Positions 35,786-45,151 of a DNA stretch of 64,000 nucleotides are shown piece by piece. This DNA comes from WQUF01 sp031549885 (GTDB lineage Bacteria; Bacillota; Clostridia; Clostridiales; Clostridiaceae). How positions within the stretch are numbered: position 1 is the stretch's first letter; each line of letters opens with the position of its first letter. The position numbers and the translations under genes were made by a program. The stretch lies in contig JAVBPD010000032.1 in the NCBI GenBank assembly GCA_031549885.1, forward strand, positions 1 through 64,000, written 5' to 3'. The notes under the pieces are model-generated. The model was not told where the DNA came from. It saw only the letters and a program-made list of their open reading frames with translations, and made no database searches.

Positions 35786-36763
35786 TCAAAACTTAAATAC
35801 ATCAGTTTTAATTTTTTTAAGAACTGGAGGTAAACTAGCTGTTATAACTTGATTTTTTAAATACACCAGTTCATTTTTAGGGTCTTTAAAAATATATTTA
35901 TAAGCGTAAAGAAATTGATAATTTAAACCATATTTATTTATAAAAAAGTTATTTATATTTTTATCTCCATATTTGCTGTCACCAACTATATGGTTTCCTA
36001 ATTTATTTAAATGAGCTCTTATCTGATGGCTCCTTCCAGTTAAAAGTTTAATTTCAATCAATGAATAAGTTCCACAGCTTTCAAGTGTAGTTACTTCCAT
36101 AGAAATTTCTTTAGAGCACGGTTCGTTTTTAAGAGTAACTTTAGATATATTTTTATTTATATCCTTTAAAATATATCCCTTATAAATGCCGTCCTTTATC
36201 CTTGAGGTAATAAGTGCTAAATAGAATTTTGAAATTCTTCCGTCTTTAATCATAGAATTTAATTCTTTTAAGCTAGGATTGTTTTTACCATATAAAACCA
36301 TACCCAAAGTATTTCTATCTAATCTATTGCAAGATGAAGGGATAAATGATATTTCATCATCTGGAACATATTCCCCTTTATCATATAGATATGATAGAAC
36401 ATAATCATTTAATGTTGCTTCAGTGCTATTATTTTTATCAGAATGCACTAAAATATTAGGCCACTTTTCTATAAGCAAAATATTTTTATCTTCATAAGGT
36501 ATTTTTAAAAATCCATGATCTAACTTTTTAAATGGTAAAGATTTTTCTGCGTTTTTATTTATAAATTTATCTAATCCAAAGACCTGAACTTCTTCACCTA
36601 AGCTTAATATGTATGATTCATTTTTTATTTTTTTTCCATCTACTTTAATATCTCCAAGCCTTATAGTTTTAAAGATAGCAGCTAGTGGGACATCCTTAAG
36701 CCATTTTCTTAAAAATTTATCAAGCCTTTGATCTTTTTCATTTTGTCCAATAGTTACTTTCAC
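35786..36763 (-). CDS. RluA-family pseudouridine synthase
   Basis: A 325-residue enzyme that isomerises uridine in rRNA or tRNA. The N-terminal S4 RNA-binding domain (DQRLDKFLRKWL, then GDIKVDGKKI) precedes the catalytic domain, where the aspartate is in CNRLDRNTLGM; GRSHQIRAHL and VGDSKYG complete the family pattern. I start at GTG 36761-36763, with GGAG well spaced; the frame extends 15 codons further up without support. The exact target base cannot be told. Confidence 0.9.
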   Translation of the reverse strand: MKVTIGQNEKDQRLDKFLRKWLKDVPLAAIFKTIRLGDIKVDGKKIKNESYILSLGEEVQVFGLDKFINKNAEKSLPFKKLDHGFLKIPYEDKNILLIEKWPNILVHSDKNNSTEATLNDYVLSYLYDKGEYVPDDEISFIPSSCNRLDRNTLGMVLYGKNNPSLKELNSMIKDGRISKFYLALITSRIKDGIYKGYILKDINKNISKVTLKNEPCSKEISMEVTTLESCGTYSLIEIKLLTGRSHQIRAHLNKLGNHIVGDSKYGDKNINNFFINKYGLNYQFLYAYKYIFKDPKNELVYLKNQVITASLPPVLKKIKTDVFKF

Positions 36764-36871
36764 ACAATCACTCCAGATTTTACAATAAATATGATTTATC
36801 TTAATCATTATTGTATTATAACATTATTAACTATAATTGTGAACTAGATATTGATATTAGATAAAAATAAA

Positions 36872-36898
36872 CCTGCTAGAACACGAATAGCAGGCTTA
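36872..36898 (-). terminator. Terminator after the small basic protein gene
   Basis: CCTGCTA (36872-36878) pairs with TAGCAGG (36888-36894); on the minus strand the stem is followed by TTTATTTTTAT. It lies just past the stop of the 36914 gene. Confidence 0.8.
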
Positions 36899-36913
36899 TT
36901 TATTTAATTACTG

Positions 36914-37138
36914 TTAATCAAATTCACTATTGATATTTCTAAACTTGTTCATTTCTTCATTTCTATCAAACTGTTTTTGTTTTGAGTATGGTGTTGCATC
37001 TGCAGAGTACAAACTTACGCTATTAATAGCACGATTTCTTTTATTATTTTTATCTTCTGCTAAAATCTTAAGTCTCTCTAATAAATCATAATTTTCTGAA
37101 ATGTCTTTCACAGAATTTTTTTTAAAAGAAATTTTCAC
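36914..37138 (-). CDS. Small unknown charged protein
   Basis: A 74-residue hydrophilic protein, basic at its start (KISFKKNSVKDISENYDLLE), rich in Asn/Lys, with no membrane helix or cysteine. AAAGGCGG lies seven bases ahead of the GTG at 37136-37138, which I choose; another GTG nine bases upstream would overlap the ribosome site. A good terminator follows. Function not recognised. Confidence 0.6.
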   Translation of the reverse strand: MKISFKKNSVKDISENYDLLERLKILAEDKNNKRNRAINSVSLYSADATPYSKQKQFDRNEEMNKFRNINSEFD

Positions 37139-37251
37139 TGGTGCCACCGCCTTTTAGTTTACACTTATAGATATTTTCATCGTTATAGATATTTTCACCA
37201 TCATTATTATCTTGTGTCAAACAAAAAAAAATATACTTAAACTTAAAAAAA

Positions 37252-38424
37252 TTACAAATTTTCAAGCAAATCAAACAAAGCAGTGCAATGAATAGCTGTT
37301 CCATAAAGAAGAGCATCTTCATCTATATCAAATAAAGAACTATGAGCTGGATGCACAATTCCTTTTTCGCCATTTCTAATTCCAAGAAGATAAAATGCTG
37401 CTGGGACTTTTTCTGCAAAATAAGCAAAGCTTTCTACACCCATAAGTGGGCTTTCCACATATTCTATATTTTCTTTTCCAATAACTTTTATAGACGATTT
37501 TTCTACTATGTCAATTATTTTATTATTGTTTTTAAGCGCAGGATAGCCATCTATTATGGTAAAAGTTGCATTTGCCCTAAAACTCTTTGCAATTCCTTCT
37601 CCTATTTCTACAATTCTTTCCTTTATAAATTTTCTATGTTCATTCTTTAATGTCCTTATTATGCCGTTTATTTCACAAGTATCAGGGATAATATTCCCAC
37701 TTGATCCTGCTTTAATTTCACCAATAGTAATTACAGTTGGAATAGTTGGTGCAACTTCTCTTGAAACAATGCCTTGAATTGCAATTATAATTTGACATGC
37801 AATAAATATTGGATCCACAGTATCTTGTGGATAGGCTCCGTGTCCACCTTTTCCCTCTATTATAATTTTAAATGGATTAGAACAAACATTTACAATATCT
37901 TTTTTTATGCCTACTTTGCCAACATTTATATCTTCTCTAACGTGAAGCCCTATTATACAATCTACATCAGGGTTTAAAAGGCATCCCTCATTTATCATAA
38001 GAGGAGCTCCCCCTGTATCTTCTTCAGCAGGCTCAAAAATAAATTTTACATTTCCATTTAATTTATCTTTAAATTTATTTATTATCTTTATTGTCCCCAT
38101 AGCCATTGCCATATGAGCATCATGACCACAAGCATGCATTTTGCATATTTCTTTTGAAGAATATTCACAAGCCTTTAGATCAGTTATTGGTAGTGCATCC
38201 ATATCAGCTCTTAAAGCTACTGTCTTCCCTTTATTTCCATAAATTGTTGCTACAATTCCAGTTCTAGCATATTCTTTATAGCTTATTCCTTCTTCCTTTA
38301 AAAAGTCTTTAATAATTTGAGATGTCTTCCATTCTTCAAAGCTAAGTTCAGGAGCCATATGAAATGCTCTCCTCCAATTTACAATATCATCTCTAATTTC
38401 AAGAACATCTTCCCAAAAATTCAT
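37252..38424 (-). CDS. M20-family amidohydrolase (N-acyl-amino-acid hydrolase type)
   Basis: A 390-residue metallopeptidase of the M20D group. Metal/catalytic signatures: ALRADMDALPI near 78-88, CKMHACGHDAHMAM near 98-112, EPAEEDTGGA near 135-144, and IIGLHVREDINVG; the dimerisation domain has GGHGAYPQDTVDP. Relatives cleave N-acylated amino acids, N-acetyldiaminopimelate or indole-acetyl-amino acids; the substrate is not clear. ATG at 38422-38424 with GAGGTG ahead; the previous TTG codon is less likely. Confidence 0.9.
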   Translation of the reverse strand: MNFWEDVLEIRDDIVNWRRAFHMAPELSFEEWKTSQIIKDFLKEEGISYKEYARTGIVATIYGNKGKTVALRADMDALPITDLKACEYSSKEICKMHACGHDAHMAMAMGTIKIINKFKDKLNGNVKFIFEPAEEDTGGAPLMINEGCLLNPDVDCIIGLHVREDINVGKVGIKKDIVNVCSNPFKIIIEGKGGHGAYPQDTVDPIFIACQIIIAIQGIVSREVAPTIPTVITIGEIKAGSSGNIIPDTCEINGIIRTLKNEHRKFIKERIVEIGEGIAKSFRANATFTIIDGYPALKNNNKIIDIVEKSSIKVIGKENIEYVESPLMGVESFAYFAEKVPAAFYLLGIRNGEKGIVHPAHSSLFDIDEDALLYGTAIHCTALFDLLENL

Positions 38425-38489
38425 CAATTACACCTCTATCTTAAATTAGGTTTTTAAAAAATAATATTAATATTATCATATAACTATTT

Positions 38490-40142
38490 CTATTCAAATA
38501 GTTCTTTTAAAAATCTAGATTTTTCCCTTTTATTTTTCATATAATTTTTAATTGTATGTATAGTTAAATTTTCCCTTGCTCTAGTTATAGCAATATAGAA
38601 AATCCTTCTTTCTTCTTCAATATTTGCCTCATTTGTATTAATAGGCAAAAAATCTTCACATGCATTTAAAATATGAACTTCATCAAATTCCATTCCCTTT
38701 ATTCCATGTATTGTGCTTATAGTGATTCTGCTGTTTTTATTATATAAAGAGTCTTTTAAATATTTAAGATGTTTTATTATATCATTCAAGCTATAATTAT
38801 ATAAATTAAAATTTAATAAAATATTTTCAATTTCTTTAAAATTTATGATCTTGCTATAGTATGGCAGATGCTTTAAAACTTTGACAATATAAATTTTATT
38901 AAATATATTTAAAAACAAAGTTATAATTTTTAATATTAAAATTCTTCTTCTTTTATGAAGTGAAAAACTCCTAGAATGCTTAAATAAATCAGAGGCATTT
39001 TTTAAAGACTCTTTTTCAATTTTTGAAAGATAAGGGGTTAGGCTAATAAAGGCTTCTAAATCGTTAAAATTTATAGAAAGCTTAAATAAATTTTCTAAAT
39101 CCTTCATTACTTTAAAATCTAAAAAGCTAAAATCATCTTTTACGCACACTGCAATATTTTTCTTAAAAAGATTATAAAGAATAGGTATAATTTCCTTATT
39201 AGTCCTTACAAGAACTCCACAACTTATATTTTCATGCAGTTTTTCAATGTTTTCCATTATGACCTTGTAAGCAAATTCTTCATTTTCATGATCTAAAATA
39301 TTTACTATGCCATCTGATTGTTTAAAATAATTTATATCTTTATGATTCCTCATTTTATTATATTTTATTAAGTTTTTAGACATTAAAACTATATTCTTAG
39401 GGCATCTATAATTTATTGGAAGCTGCAGTTTTATTCCTTCTTTAAAATGCTCACTAAATGTTACCATGTATTCAGGATTTGAACCTCTAAATGTATATAT
39501 GCATTGATCCTCATCCCCTACTGCAAATATAGAGCATTCATTAAATCTTTTTAAAATGTGGATTTGCTTATCGTTGCAATCTTGAAATTCATCAACTAAA
39601 ATGTGCTTATATTTTTTATTATATTTTTTCCTTTTCTCATCTTCTTCAAGGATCCCAATAACTTCATCTTCAAGATCATCAAAATCAAATAGCTTGTTTT
39701 CTTTTTTATGTTTATTGTATTTTTCCATCACTTTATCTAGCTTATATACTTCTTTATTTATGTGCCTTGATGAATTCAAAGCTTTTCCTGTTAATTCATA
39801 GACAAACCCTTTTATCAATTTATATTTTTCACTTTCAGATATAATCTTAATATTATAACCTTCATTTAAAAGAATTCTATAACAAAATGAATGAAATGTG
39901 CCAAAAAAAGGAGGTTCATTTAAATTTGATAACTTTAAAAACCTATCTTCCATATTAAGGGCAGCTTTTTTAGTGAAAGTTATTACTACAATTTCTTTGG
40001 GGTTTATTAATTTATTCTTTATTAAATTGTAAATCCTGTGCACAAGAACTGTGGTCTTACCAGAACCAGGCGCAGCAATTACAATAATACAATTATTTTC
40101 TGAATATATAGCTTCTCTTTGATAATTGTTGAAATTAACCAT
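38490..40142 (-). CDS. UvrD/PcrA-like superfamily 1 helicase (short form)
   Basis: A 550-residue SF1A helicase. Motifs in order: Walker A AAPGSGKTTVLV near 28-39, Ia VITFTKKAALNMEDRF, II LVDEFQDCNDKQ, III VGDEDQCIYTFRGSNP, IV INYRCPKNIVLMSKN, V ISTIHGIKGMEFDEVHI and VI RRIFYIAITRARENL. It is shorter than UvrD/PcrA (about 720), with a reduced 2B domain and no C-terminal tail. DNA repair or recombination role is inferred from the family; a separate full-length PcrA would be expected elsewhere. Confidence 0.9.
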   Translation of the reverse strand: MVNFNNYQREAIYSENNCIIVIAAPGSGKTTVLVHRIYNLIKNKLINPKEIVVITFTKKAALNMEDRFLKLSNLNEPPFFGTFHSFCYRILLNEGYNIKIISESEKYKLIKGFVYELTGKALNSSRHINKEVYKLDKVMEKYNKHKKENKLFDFDDLEDEVIGILEEDEKRKKYNKKYKHILVDEFQDCNDKQIHILKRFNECSIFAVGDEDQCIYTFRGSNPEYMVTFSEHFKEGIKLQLPINYRCPKNIVLMSKNLIKYNKMRNHKDINYFKQSDGIVNILDHENEEFAYKVIMENIEKLHENISCGVLVRTNKEIIPILYNLFKKNIAVCVKDDFSFLDFKVMKDLENLFKLSINFNDLEAFISLTPYLSKIEKESLKNASDLFKHSRSFSLHKRRRILILKIITLFLNIFNKIYIVKVLKHLPYYSKIINFKEIENILLNFNLYNYSLNDIIKHLKYLKDSLYNKNSRITISTIHGIKGMEFDEVHILNACEDFLPINTNEANIEEERRIFYIAITRARENLTIHTIKNYMKNKREKSRFLKELFE

Positions 40143-40324
40143 TTTCTAATTTCCTTCTTTAAATTATTTTACATTTAATATATTGAGTATAGACAAGTTT
40201 GTAAAATAAATTTCAGTTTAGCTTTTTTAATTTTTTTCGTTTTATTGATATTTTATTTTTTTTAATATATATTGATTATAGTGATCAGTAAGCTTTTACT
40301 AAAATAAATATCAGAAGGTGAATT

Positions 40325-41794
40325 ATGAGTTATAGAAACTTTGATTTAAAAAATGGAAGAAACCTAACAATGCTTACAGATTTTTATGAAATCTCCATGG
40401 GAAATGGATACTTTAAAAACAATGTGGGAGAACAAATAGCATATTTTGATATGTTTTTCAGAAAAATTCCTGATGATGGCGGATATTGTATTTTATCTGG
40501 CCTTGAGCAATTAATTAAATATCTTCAAGAGTTAAGTTTTACAGATGAGGATATTGATTATTTGAGAAATAAAAATTTATTTGACAATAATTTTTTAAAT
40601 TATTTGAAAAATTTCAAATTTTCCTGCGATGTTTGGGCCGTACCAGAAGGTAACCCTGTTTTTCCCAATGAACCAATTATAATTGTTAGAGGACCCATTA
40701 TACAAGCTCAATTTGTTGAAACTATGATACTTCTCACTATTAACCATCAAACTTTAATAGCTACAAAAGCTTCTAGAATTTGCAGCGCTGCTTCTGGAAG
40801 AAATGTATTAGAGTTTGGATCAAGAAGAGCTCAAGGATATGATGGAGCAATATTTGGAGCTAGAGCAGCATATATAGGTGGATGTATTGCTACATCATGT
40901 ACCATAGCAGAAGAGCTCTTTGACATTCCTGCAAGTGGAACTATGGCTCACAGTTGGGTTCAGCTTTTTCCGTCAGAATATGATGCATTTAAAGCTTGGT
41001 CTGAAGTTTATCCAGAAAACTGCAGTTTATTAATTGACACATATAATGTGCTTAGATCTGGACTTCCTAATGCGATTAAGGTATTTAACGAAGTAATTTT
41101 AAAAAAGGGATTTAGACCAAAATCTATACGCATAGACAGTGGTGATATTACATATCTCACTAAAGAATGTAGAAGGATTTTAGATGATGCAGGATTTGAA
41201 GATGTTAAAATCTTAGTTTCTAATTCTCTTGATGAGTATATTATTCAAGATGTTTTAAGACAAGGTGCTCAAATAGACATGTTTGGTGTTGGAGAAAGGC
41301 TTATCACTGCAAAATCAGAACCAGTTTTTGGAGGAGTTTATAAATTAACAGCTACAGAAATAGGTGGAAATGTAGTTCCTAAAATTAAGATATCAGAAAA
41401 TCAAGAGAAAATTATAAATCCAGGATTTAAAAAAATATATAGAATATTTGATAAAAAAACAGATGCTGCTCAAGCTGATTTAATAGCTCTCTACGATGAA
41501 GAATTTGATTTTACAAAGCCTTTAGAAATTTTTAATCCTGTTTACACATGGAAAAGAAAGATAATTACAGACTATTATGTTAAAGATTTGCTTGTACAAG
41601 TATTTGATAAAGGTAATTTAGTTTATAAATCTCCATCAGTCTCTGAAATAAAAAAATTCTCAAAAAAAGAATTAAACAAATTATGGCCAGAAGTTTTAAG
41701 ACTTGAAAACCCTCATATTTACTATGTTGATTTATCCGAAAAGCTTTGGAAACTTAAAAATGATATGCTTATGAGCTATTCATACAAGTTTTAA
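40325..41794 (+). CDS. pncB: Nicotinate phosphoribosyltransferase
   Basis: Makes nicotinate mononucleotide from nicotinate and PRPP, the first step of the Preiss-Handler NAD salvage path. The 489-residue length fits the Firmicute form. Motifs: LTDFYEISMGNGY near 18-30, NHQTLIATKASRI, EFGSRRAQGYDGA, the SGTMAHSWVQ segment and IRIDSGDI near the PRPP site. GAAGGTG precedes the ATG; a terminator follows at once, so it is transcribed alone. Confidence 0.95.
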   Translation: MSYRNFDLKNGRNLTMLTDFYEISMGNGYFKNNVGEQIAYFDMFFRKIPDDGGYCILSGLEQLIKYLQELSFTDEDIDYLRNKNLFDNNFLNYLKNFKFSCDVWAVPEGNPVFPNEPIIIVRGPIIQAQFVETMILLTINHQTLIATKASRICSAASGRNVLEFGSRRAQGYDGAIFGARAAYIGGCIATSCTIAEELFDIPASGTMAHSWVQLFPSEYDAFKAWSEVYPENCSLLIDTYNVLRSGLPNAIKVFNEVILKKGFRPKSIRIDSGDITYLTKECRRILDDAGFEDVKILVSNSLDEYIIQDVLRQGAQIDMFGVGERLITAKSEPVFGGVYKLTATEIGGNVVPKIKISENQEKIINPGFKKIYRIFDKKTDAAQADLIALYDEEFDFTKPLEIFNPVYTWKRKIITDYYVKDLLVQVFDKGNLVYKSPSVSEIKKFSKKELNKLWPEVLRLENPHIYYVDLSEKLWKLKNDMLMSYSYKF

Positions 41795-41795
41795 T

Positions 41796-41831
41796 AAAAA
41801 GAATCTACTTTTTAAAGTGGATTCTTTTTTA
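41796..41831 (+). terminator. Terminator after pncB
   Basis: AAAAAGAATCTACTT pairs with AGTGGATTCTTTTT around a short loop and ends in a six-T run, just after the pncB stop. Confidence 0.85.
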
Positions 41832-41903
41832 ATTTATAATATTGAAATGTATGTTCTTATATATTAAAATATAACTAATTAGCTAAATTTTTGAGGTGTG
41901 TAA

Positions 41904-42863
41904 ATGAAAGAGGAAAATAATATTCCAATTATATTAGATGATTTTTTAAATTATCTTCTTTCAATTAAAGGTAAATCAATAAATACTGTGTATGGATATA
42001 AAACTGATTTAGCGCTATTTTTTAAATATTTAAAGTTAAAGGAAATAAAAAATAAAAATATATCAATAGATACTATTGATATAAAAAGTATTAATATTGA
42101 TTTTATTAAAAATATTAGATTACCTGATATGTATGGATTTATAGGATTTTTAGGTACAAAAAGAAATAATGGCAATTATGCTAAAGCAAGAAAAGTCGCA
42201 GCAATTAAATCTTTTTATAAATACCTCCATCAAAAAGCTAGACTTATAGATGAAAATATTGCAGTAGATCTTGAAAGCCCAAAAACATCTAAGAGAAATC
42301 CTTTATACCTTTCTTTAGATGAAAGCAAAGAATTGTTAAATTCAATTGATGGAAAATTTTACGAAAGGGATTTATGCATTATAACATTATTCTTAAATTG
42401 TGGCATGAGACTTAGTGAACTTTGCGGAATAAATATATCTAATATAAAGAATGATACCTTAACTGTAATTGGAAAAGGTGATAAGGAAAGAACCGTTTAT
42501 CTCAATAATTCATGTCTTAAAGCCCTTTCAATATATCTAGAAAAGAGGAAAAGTTTTGCAAATAAAATTCAAAATGATTCATCAGATGCCCTATTCATAA
42601 GTAAGAATTATTGTCGCATTGATAAAAGAAATGTAGAAAGAATTATAAAAAAATATGTTACTAAAGCAGGTCTTAACTCAAAACTGTCACCACATAAATT
42701 AAGGCATACAGCTGCTACACTTATGTATAAATATGGCGATGTAGATATAAGAAGCCTTCAAAAAATACTAGGTCATGAAAATGTGTCAACTACACAAATA
42801 TATACACATGTAGATGACGAAAAGCTTAGAGAAGCTGTTAGCTTAAACCCTTTAAATATATAA
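41904..42863 (+). CDS. Xer-type tyrosine recombinase
   Basis: A 319-residue site-specific recombinase. All catalytic residues are visible: Arg169 (GMRLSELCG), Lys191 (GKGDKERTV), His264 and Arg267 (HKLRHTA), His291 (LGHENVSTTQ) and Tyr300 (IYTHV). The N-terminal 110 residues are the SAM-like core-binding domain. The length and composition suggest a XerC/XerD-like house-keeping enzyme more than a phage integrase; no att site or phage gene is near. It lies two genes ahead of lexA. Confidence 0.88.
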   Translation: MKEENNIPIILDDFLNYLLSIKGKSINTVYGYKTDLALFFKYLKLKEIKNKNISIDTIDIKSINIDFIKNIRLPDMYGFIGFLGTKRNNGNYAKARKVAAIKSFYKYLHQKARLIDENIAVDLESPKTSKRNPLYLSLDESKELLNSIDGKFYERDLCIITLFLNCGMRLSELCGINISNIKNDTLTVIGKGDKERTVYLNNSCLKALSIYLEKRKSFANKIQNDSSDALFISKNYCRIDKRNVERIIKKYVTKAGLNSKLSPHKLRHTAATLMYKYGDVDIRSLQKILGHENVSTTQIYTHVDDEKLREAVSLNPLNI

Positions 42864-42877
42864 TAAGGAGCTTAATT

Positions 42878-43255
42878 ATGGAAAGAAATAAAAGTTTAGG
42901 GTCAAAAACCGCCTTTAATTCAAAGCAATTATTTAAAATGTATATTTTATCACGGCTTGTTAAAGGCGAAAGCATATATGGAAATCTCATCTATGAGGAT
43001 TTAAAATCATTATTTAAAACCACATTTTTTTCTCCTTCTTACTCTGTTATTTATGATACACTCCATAAATTAGAATATAACAATTACATAGCAAGCAGTT
43101 GGACAGGATCTGTAGATGTAAAAAACAGACAAAAAAGAATCTATAAAATTACTGATAAAGGCATTATGCATTATAATTCCACAGTAGCAAATTTTGTTGA
43201 TGATTTAAAATCAAATAAATATGTAATAGAAAAATTTATTTCATTGTTATCATAA
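42878..43255 (+). CDS. PadR-like winged-helix regulator
   Basis: A 125-residue protein with PadR-type features: KMYILSRLVKGESIYGNLIYE in the first helices, SYSVIYDTLHKLEYNNYI as recognition helix, and a wing with KRIYKITDKG. It lacks the long C-terminal helical domain of large PadR proteins. Targets unknown. AAGGAG precedes the ATG; the gene is 14 bases behind the recombinase and in the same direction, probably co-transcribed. Confidence 0.75.
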   Translation: MERNKSLGSKTAFNSKQLFKMYILSRLVKGESIYGNLIYEDLKSLFKTTFFSPSYSVIYDTLHKLEYNNYIASSWTGSVDVKNRQKRIYKITDKGIMHYNSTVANFVDDLKSNKYVIEKFISLLS

Positions 43256-43260
43256 TATAA

Positions 43261-43299
43261 GAACATGAGTTTGTAATAAATTAAAATATGTGATATAAT
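43261..43299 (+). promoter_or_regulatory. lexA promoter with SOS box
   Basis: A LexA-type operator GAAC-ATGA-GTTT (43261-43272) matches the Gram-positive GAAC-N4-GTTY pattern. It overlaps a -35 box TTGTAA (43271-43276), which is 17 bases from a consensus TATAAT (43294-43299). LexA bound here would block its own promoter, the expected autoregulation. Confidence 0.82.
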
Positions 43300-43329
43300 A
43301 ATTTCAATTTATATAAGGGTGTGTAATGT

Positions 43330-43920
43330 ATGTCAAGCAGAGGAAAGCAAACAGAAGTTTTTGAATTTATAAAGAATTATATTTCTTCAAAAGGATATCC
43401 TCCTTCAGTAAGAGAAATATGTGTTGGTGTTGGATTAAAATCAACTTCCACTGTACATGGGCACATTGAGAGCTTAATAAAAAAAGGGGTTTTAAAAAAG
43501 GACCCAACAAAGCCCAGAACTTTAGAATTAACTGATAAAAAAGAACTAATAACAATACCAATAGTAGGTACTGTTACTGCAGGAGAACCAATTCTTGCAG
43601 TTGAAAACATACAAAATGAATTTGTAATTCCAATTGAATTTGCACAATCAAATGAAGAATTGTTTATGCTTAAAATAAAAGGAGATTCTATGATTGAATC
43701 TGGGATAATGAATGGAGATTTGGTAATTGTACAAAAGCAAGACACTGCAGAAAATGGTGATATAGTTGTAGCACTTATTGAAAATGACGCAACTGTTAAA
43801 AGGTTCTTTAAGGAAGAAAATCACATTAGACTTCAACCTGAAAATAAAACTATGAAACCAATAATAGTGGACAATTGCAGCATATTAGGCATACTTATTG
43901 GTCTTTATAGAAAATTTTAA
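43330..43920 (+). CDS. lexA: LexA repressor
   Basis: The SOS repressor, 196 residues. N-terminal winged helix with GYPPSVREICVGVGLKSTST (about 22-41), then the self-cleavage site Ala84-Gly85 (TVTAGEPI), the catalytic serine Ser120 (KGDSMIESG) and Lys157 (DATVKRFF). AAGGGTG sits ahead of ATG 43330; an out-of-frame ATG lies four bases earlier. It has its own promoter with an operator and ends at a strong terminator. Confidence 0.97.
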   Translation: MSSRGKQTEVFEFIKNYISSKGYPPSVREICVGVGLKSTSTVHGHIESLIKKGVLKKDPTKPRTLELTDKKELITIPIVGTVTAGEPILAVENIQNEFVIPIEFAQSNEELFMLKIKGDSMIESGIMNGDLVIVQKQDTAENGDIVVALIENDATVKRFFKEENHIRLQPENKTMKPIIVDNCSILGILIGLYRKF

Positions 43921-43934
43921 AAAAAAGAAAAAAA

Positions 43935-43976
43935 GCTCCCACTAATTTAAAATATCAGCTGGGAGCACTTTTTCAT
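43935..43976. terminator. Terminator between lexA and the convergent gene
   Basis: GCTCCCA (43935-43941) pairs perfectly with TGGGAGC (43960-43966), followed by ACTTTTTC on the plus strand and preceded by a long A-rich run that supplies T residues on the minus strand. The 3' arm lies within the last codons of the minus-strand gene. Confidence 0.85.
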
Positions 43977-44814
43977 TAAATCCTTTAACTTTTCTTATAA
44001 TATCAAAATTTGAATTTAAATAATTATAATTATTAAGCCTTATTTCATTTAAAATCATTCTTTGAAAATTTATTATGTATTTTACACTACTTAGGCAATC
44101 ATCTGAAAATACATCTAAATTTACTTCTGTATAATAAATGCTATTTAAAGCAAAATTCGCTATGTACTTCCACATATTTGTAAAATTTTCATCTATCACT
44201 CCATTTTCCAGCTGCAGTTTAGTGTATTTAAATCTTATAAATAATGAATCAGGTAAATATATTCTTCCCCTTTTTAAATCATACTTTAAGTCTTTTAATA
44301 TCTTTACTAATTGAACACCCTTCCAAAGCTCTGATATAGAGTTTATCAATCTTTTTTTATCCTCATCTAAAAGCTTGTCTTTTTTAAAAATAGGCATTAA
44401 CATTATTCCTTCTGAGACTCCTGCATAATCGCAATATTTTAATAAATCATCCATAGATATAATGTTTTTATGCTTTAAATTCATTCTATTTGCATTAATT
44501 ATATTCTTAAATGGTTGTATACTCATATTATATTCGTTAAATACTATTCTGAGGGCTGTCCAAAATGGATCATCTGTAAATGTTTTGTCCATTTTAAAAT
44601 GTAAAAGTTTACTTTCTAATTTATCTAATAAAAAAATACTTTTAAGACTATCAACATTATTGTCAATTATAGTCTTAACTGCTAAACAAAAATTAAACAA
44701 AACATAAACAGAATATCTTTTTTTTAAAGGCAAATCTTTAAAATAGCAATATACAGTTGGATTTTCTTTTAAAATTGCCTTTTCACAATATATTAAACTA
44801 CTATCAATAAACAT
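43942..44814 (-). CDS. Squalene/phytoene-synthase-like protein with altered first aspartate motif
   Basis: A 290-residue protein with the trans-isoprenyl diphosphate synthase fold pattern: an early FKDLPLKKRYSVYVLFNFC (about 25-43) and the second aspartate motif region QLVKILKDLKYDLKRGRIYL, which follows the family's QLxNILRDxxxDxxRGRxYLP with both aspartates kept. The first motif, normally DDxxD, reads Lys47-Thr-Ile-Ile-Asp51, so two of three metal-binding aspartates are missing. The enzyme may be inactive or do a different reaction. No other isoprenoid gene is near. The ATG has CTAGGAGAAG ahead. Confidence 0.7.
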   Translation of the reverse strand: MFIDSSLIYCEKAILKENPTVYCYFKDLPLKKRYSVYVLFNFCLAVKTIIDNNVDSLKSIFLLDKLESKLLHFKMDKTFTDDPFWTALRIVFNEYNMSIQPFKNIINANRMNLKHKNIISMDDLLKYCDYAGVSEGIMLMPIFKKDKLLDEDKKRLINSISELWKGVQLVKILKDLKYDLKRGRIYLPDSLFIRFKYTKLQLENGVIDENFTNMWKYIANFALNSIYYTEVNLDVFSDDCLSSVKYIINFQRMILNEIRLNNYNYLNSNFDIIRKVKGFNEKVLPADILN

Positions 44815-45151
44815 ATGCTTCTCCTAGTTACTTAATCAAATCTATTAATATATTCATAAAAATATCCCTACCCATCAATCACAGTATGTCATATATTGTA
44901 TGTTATATCAATATTTTCTTCCTTTAATTGCTTTTTTTTGCTTTAATGTATTTAAATTAATATTATTGAATATAAAAATAATATATTTATTAATAAATAC
45001 ATTATTAAATTAAAAAAGATCATTATTCCTAAAATTTCAAATTTTATATAAATGTTTTTTAATAATTAAAAATATGATATAATAACCTAAATAATTTTGC
45101 ATATATTAATATGGATGTTTATTATTTTACATTTTTGGAGGATATTGAGTA
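44815..45151. other. 337-base AT-rich intergenic region
   Basis: A divergent promoter region between the phytoene-synthase-like gene and the first small membrane protein. It is extremely AT-rich. A TATAAT -10 box lies at 45078-45083 before the plus-strand gene, without a clear -35. No gene, RNA fold or repeat convinced me. Confidence 0.5.

Noticed and set aside
37342..37777. Two plus-strand open frames over the M20 amidohydrolase gene
   Set aside because: Both are antisense to a clear enzyme and consist of Phe/Ile/Tyr-rich sequence typical of shadows in AT-rich DNA.
41904..42863. Prophage or integrative element integrase
   Set aside because: The recombinase has no phage genes, att-like repeats or tRNA beside it, and its neighbours are house-keeping genes.
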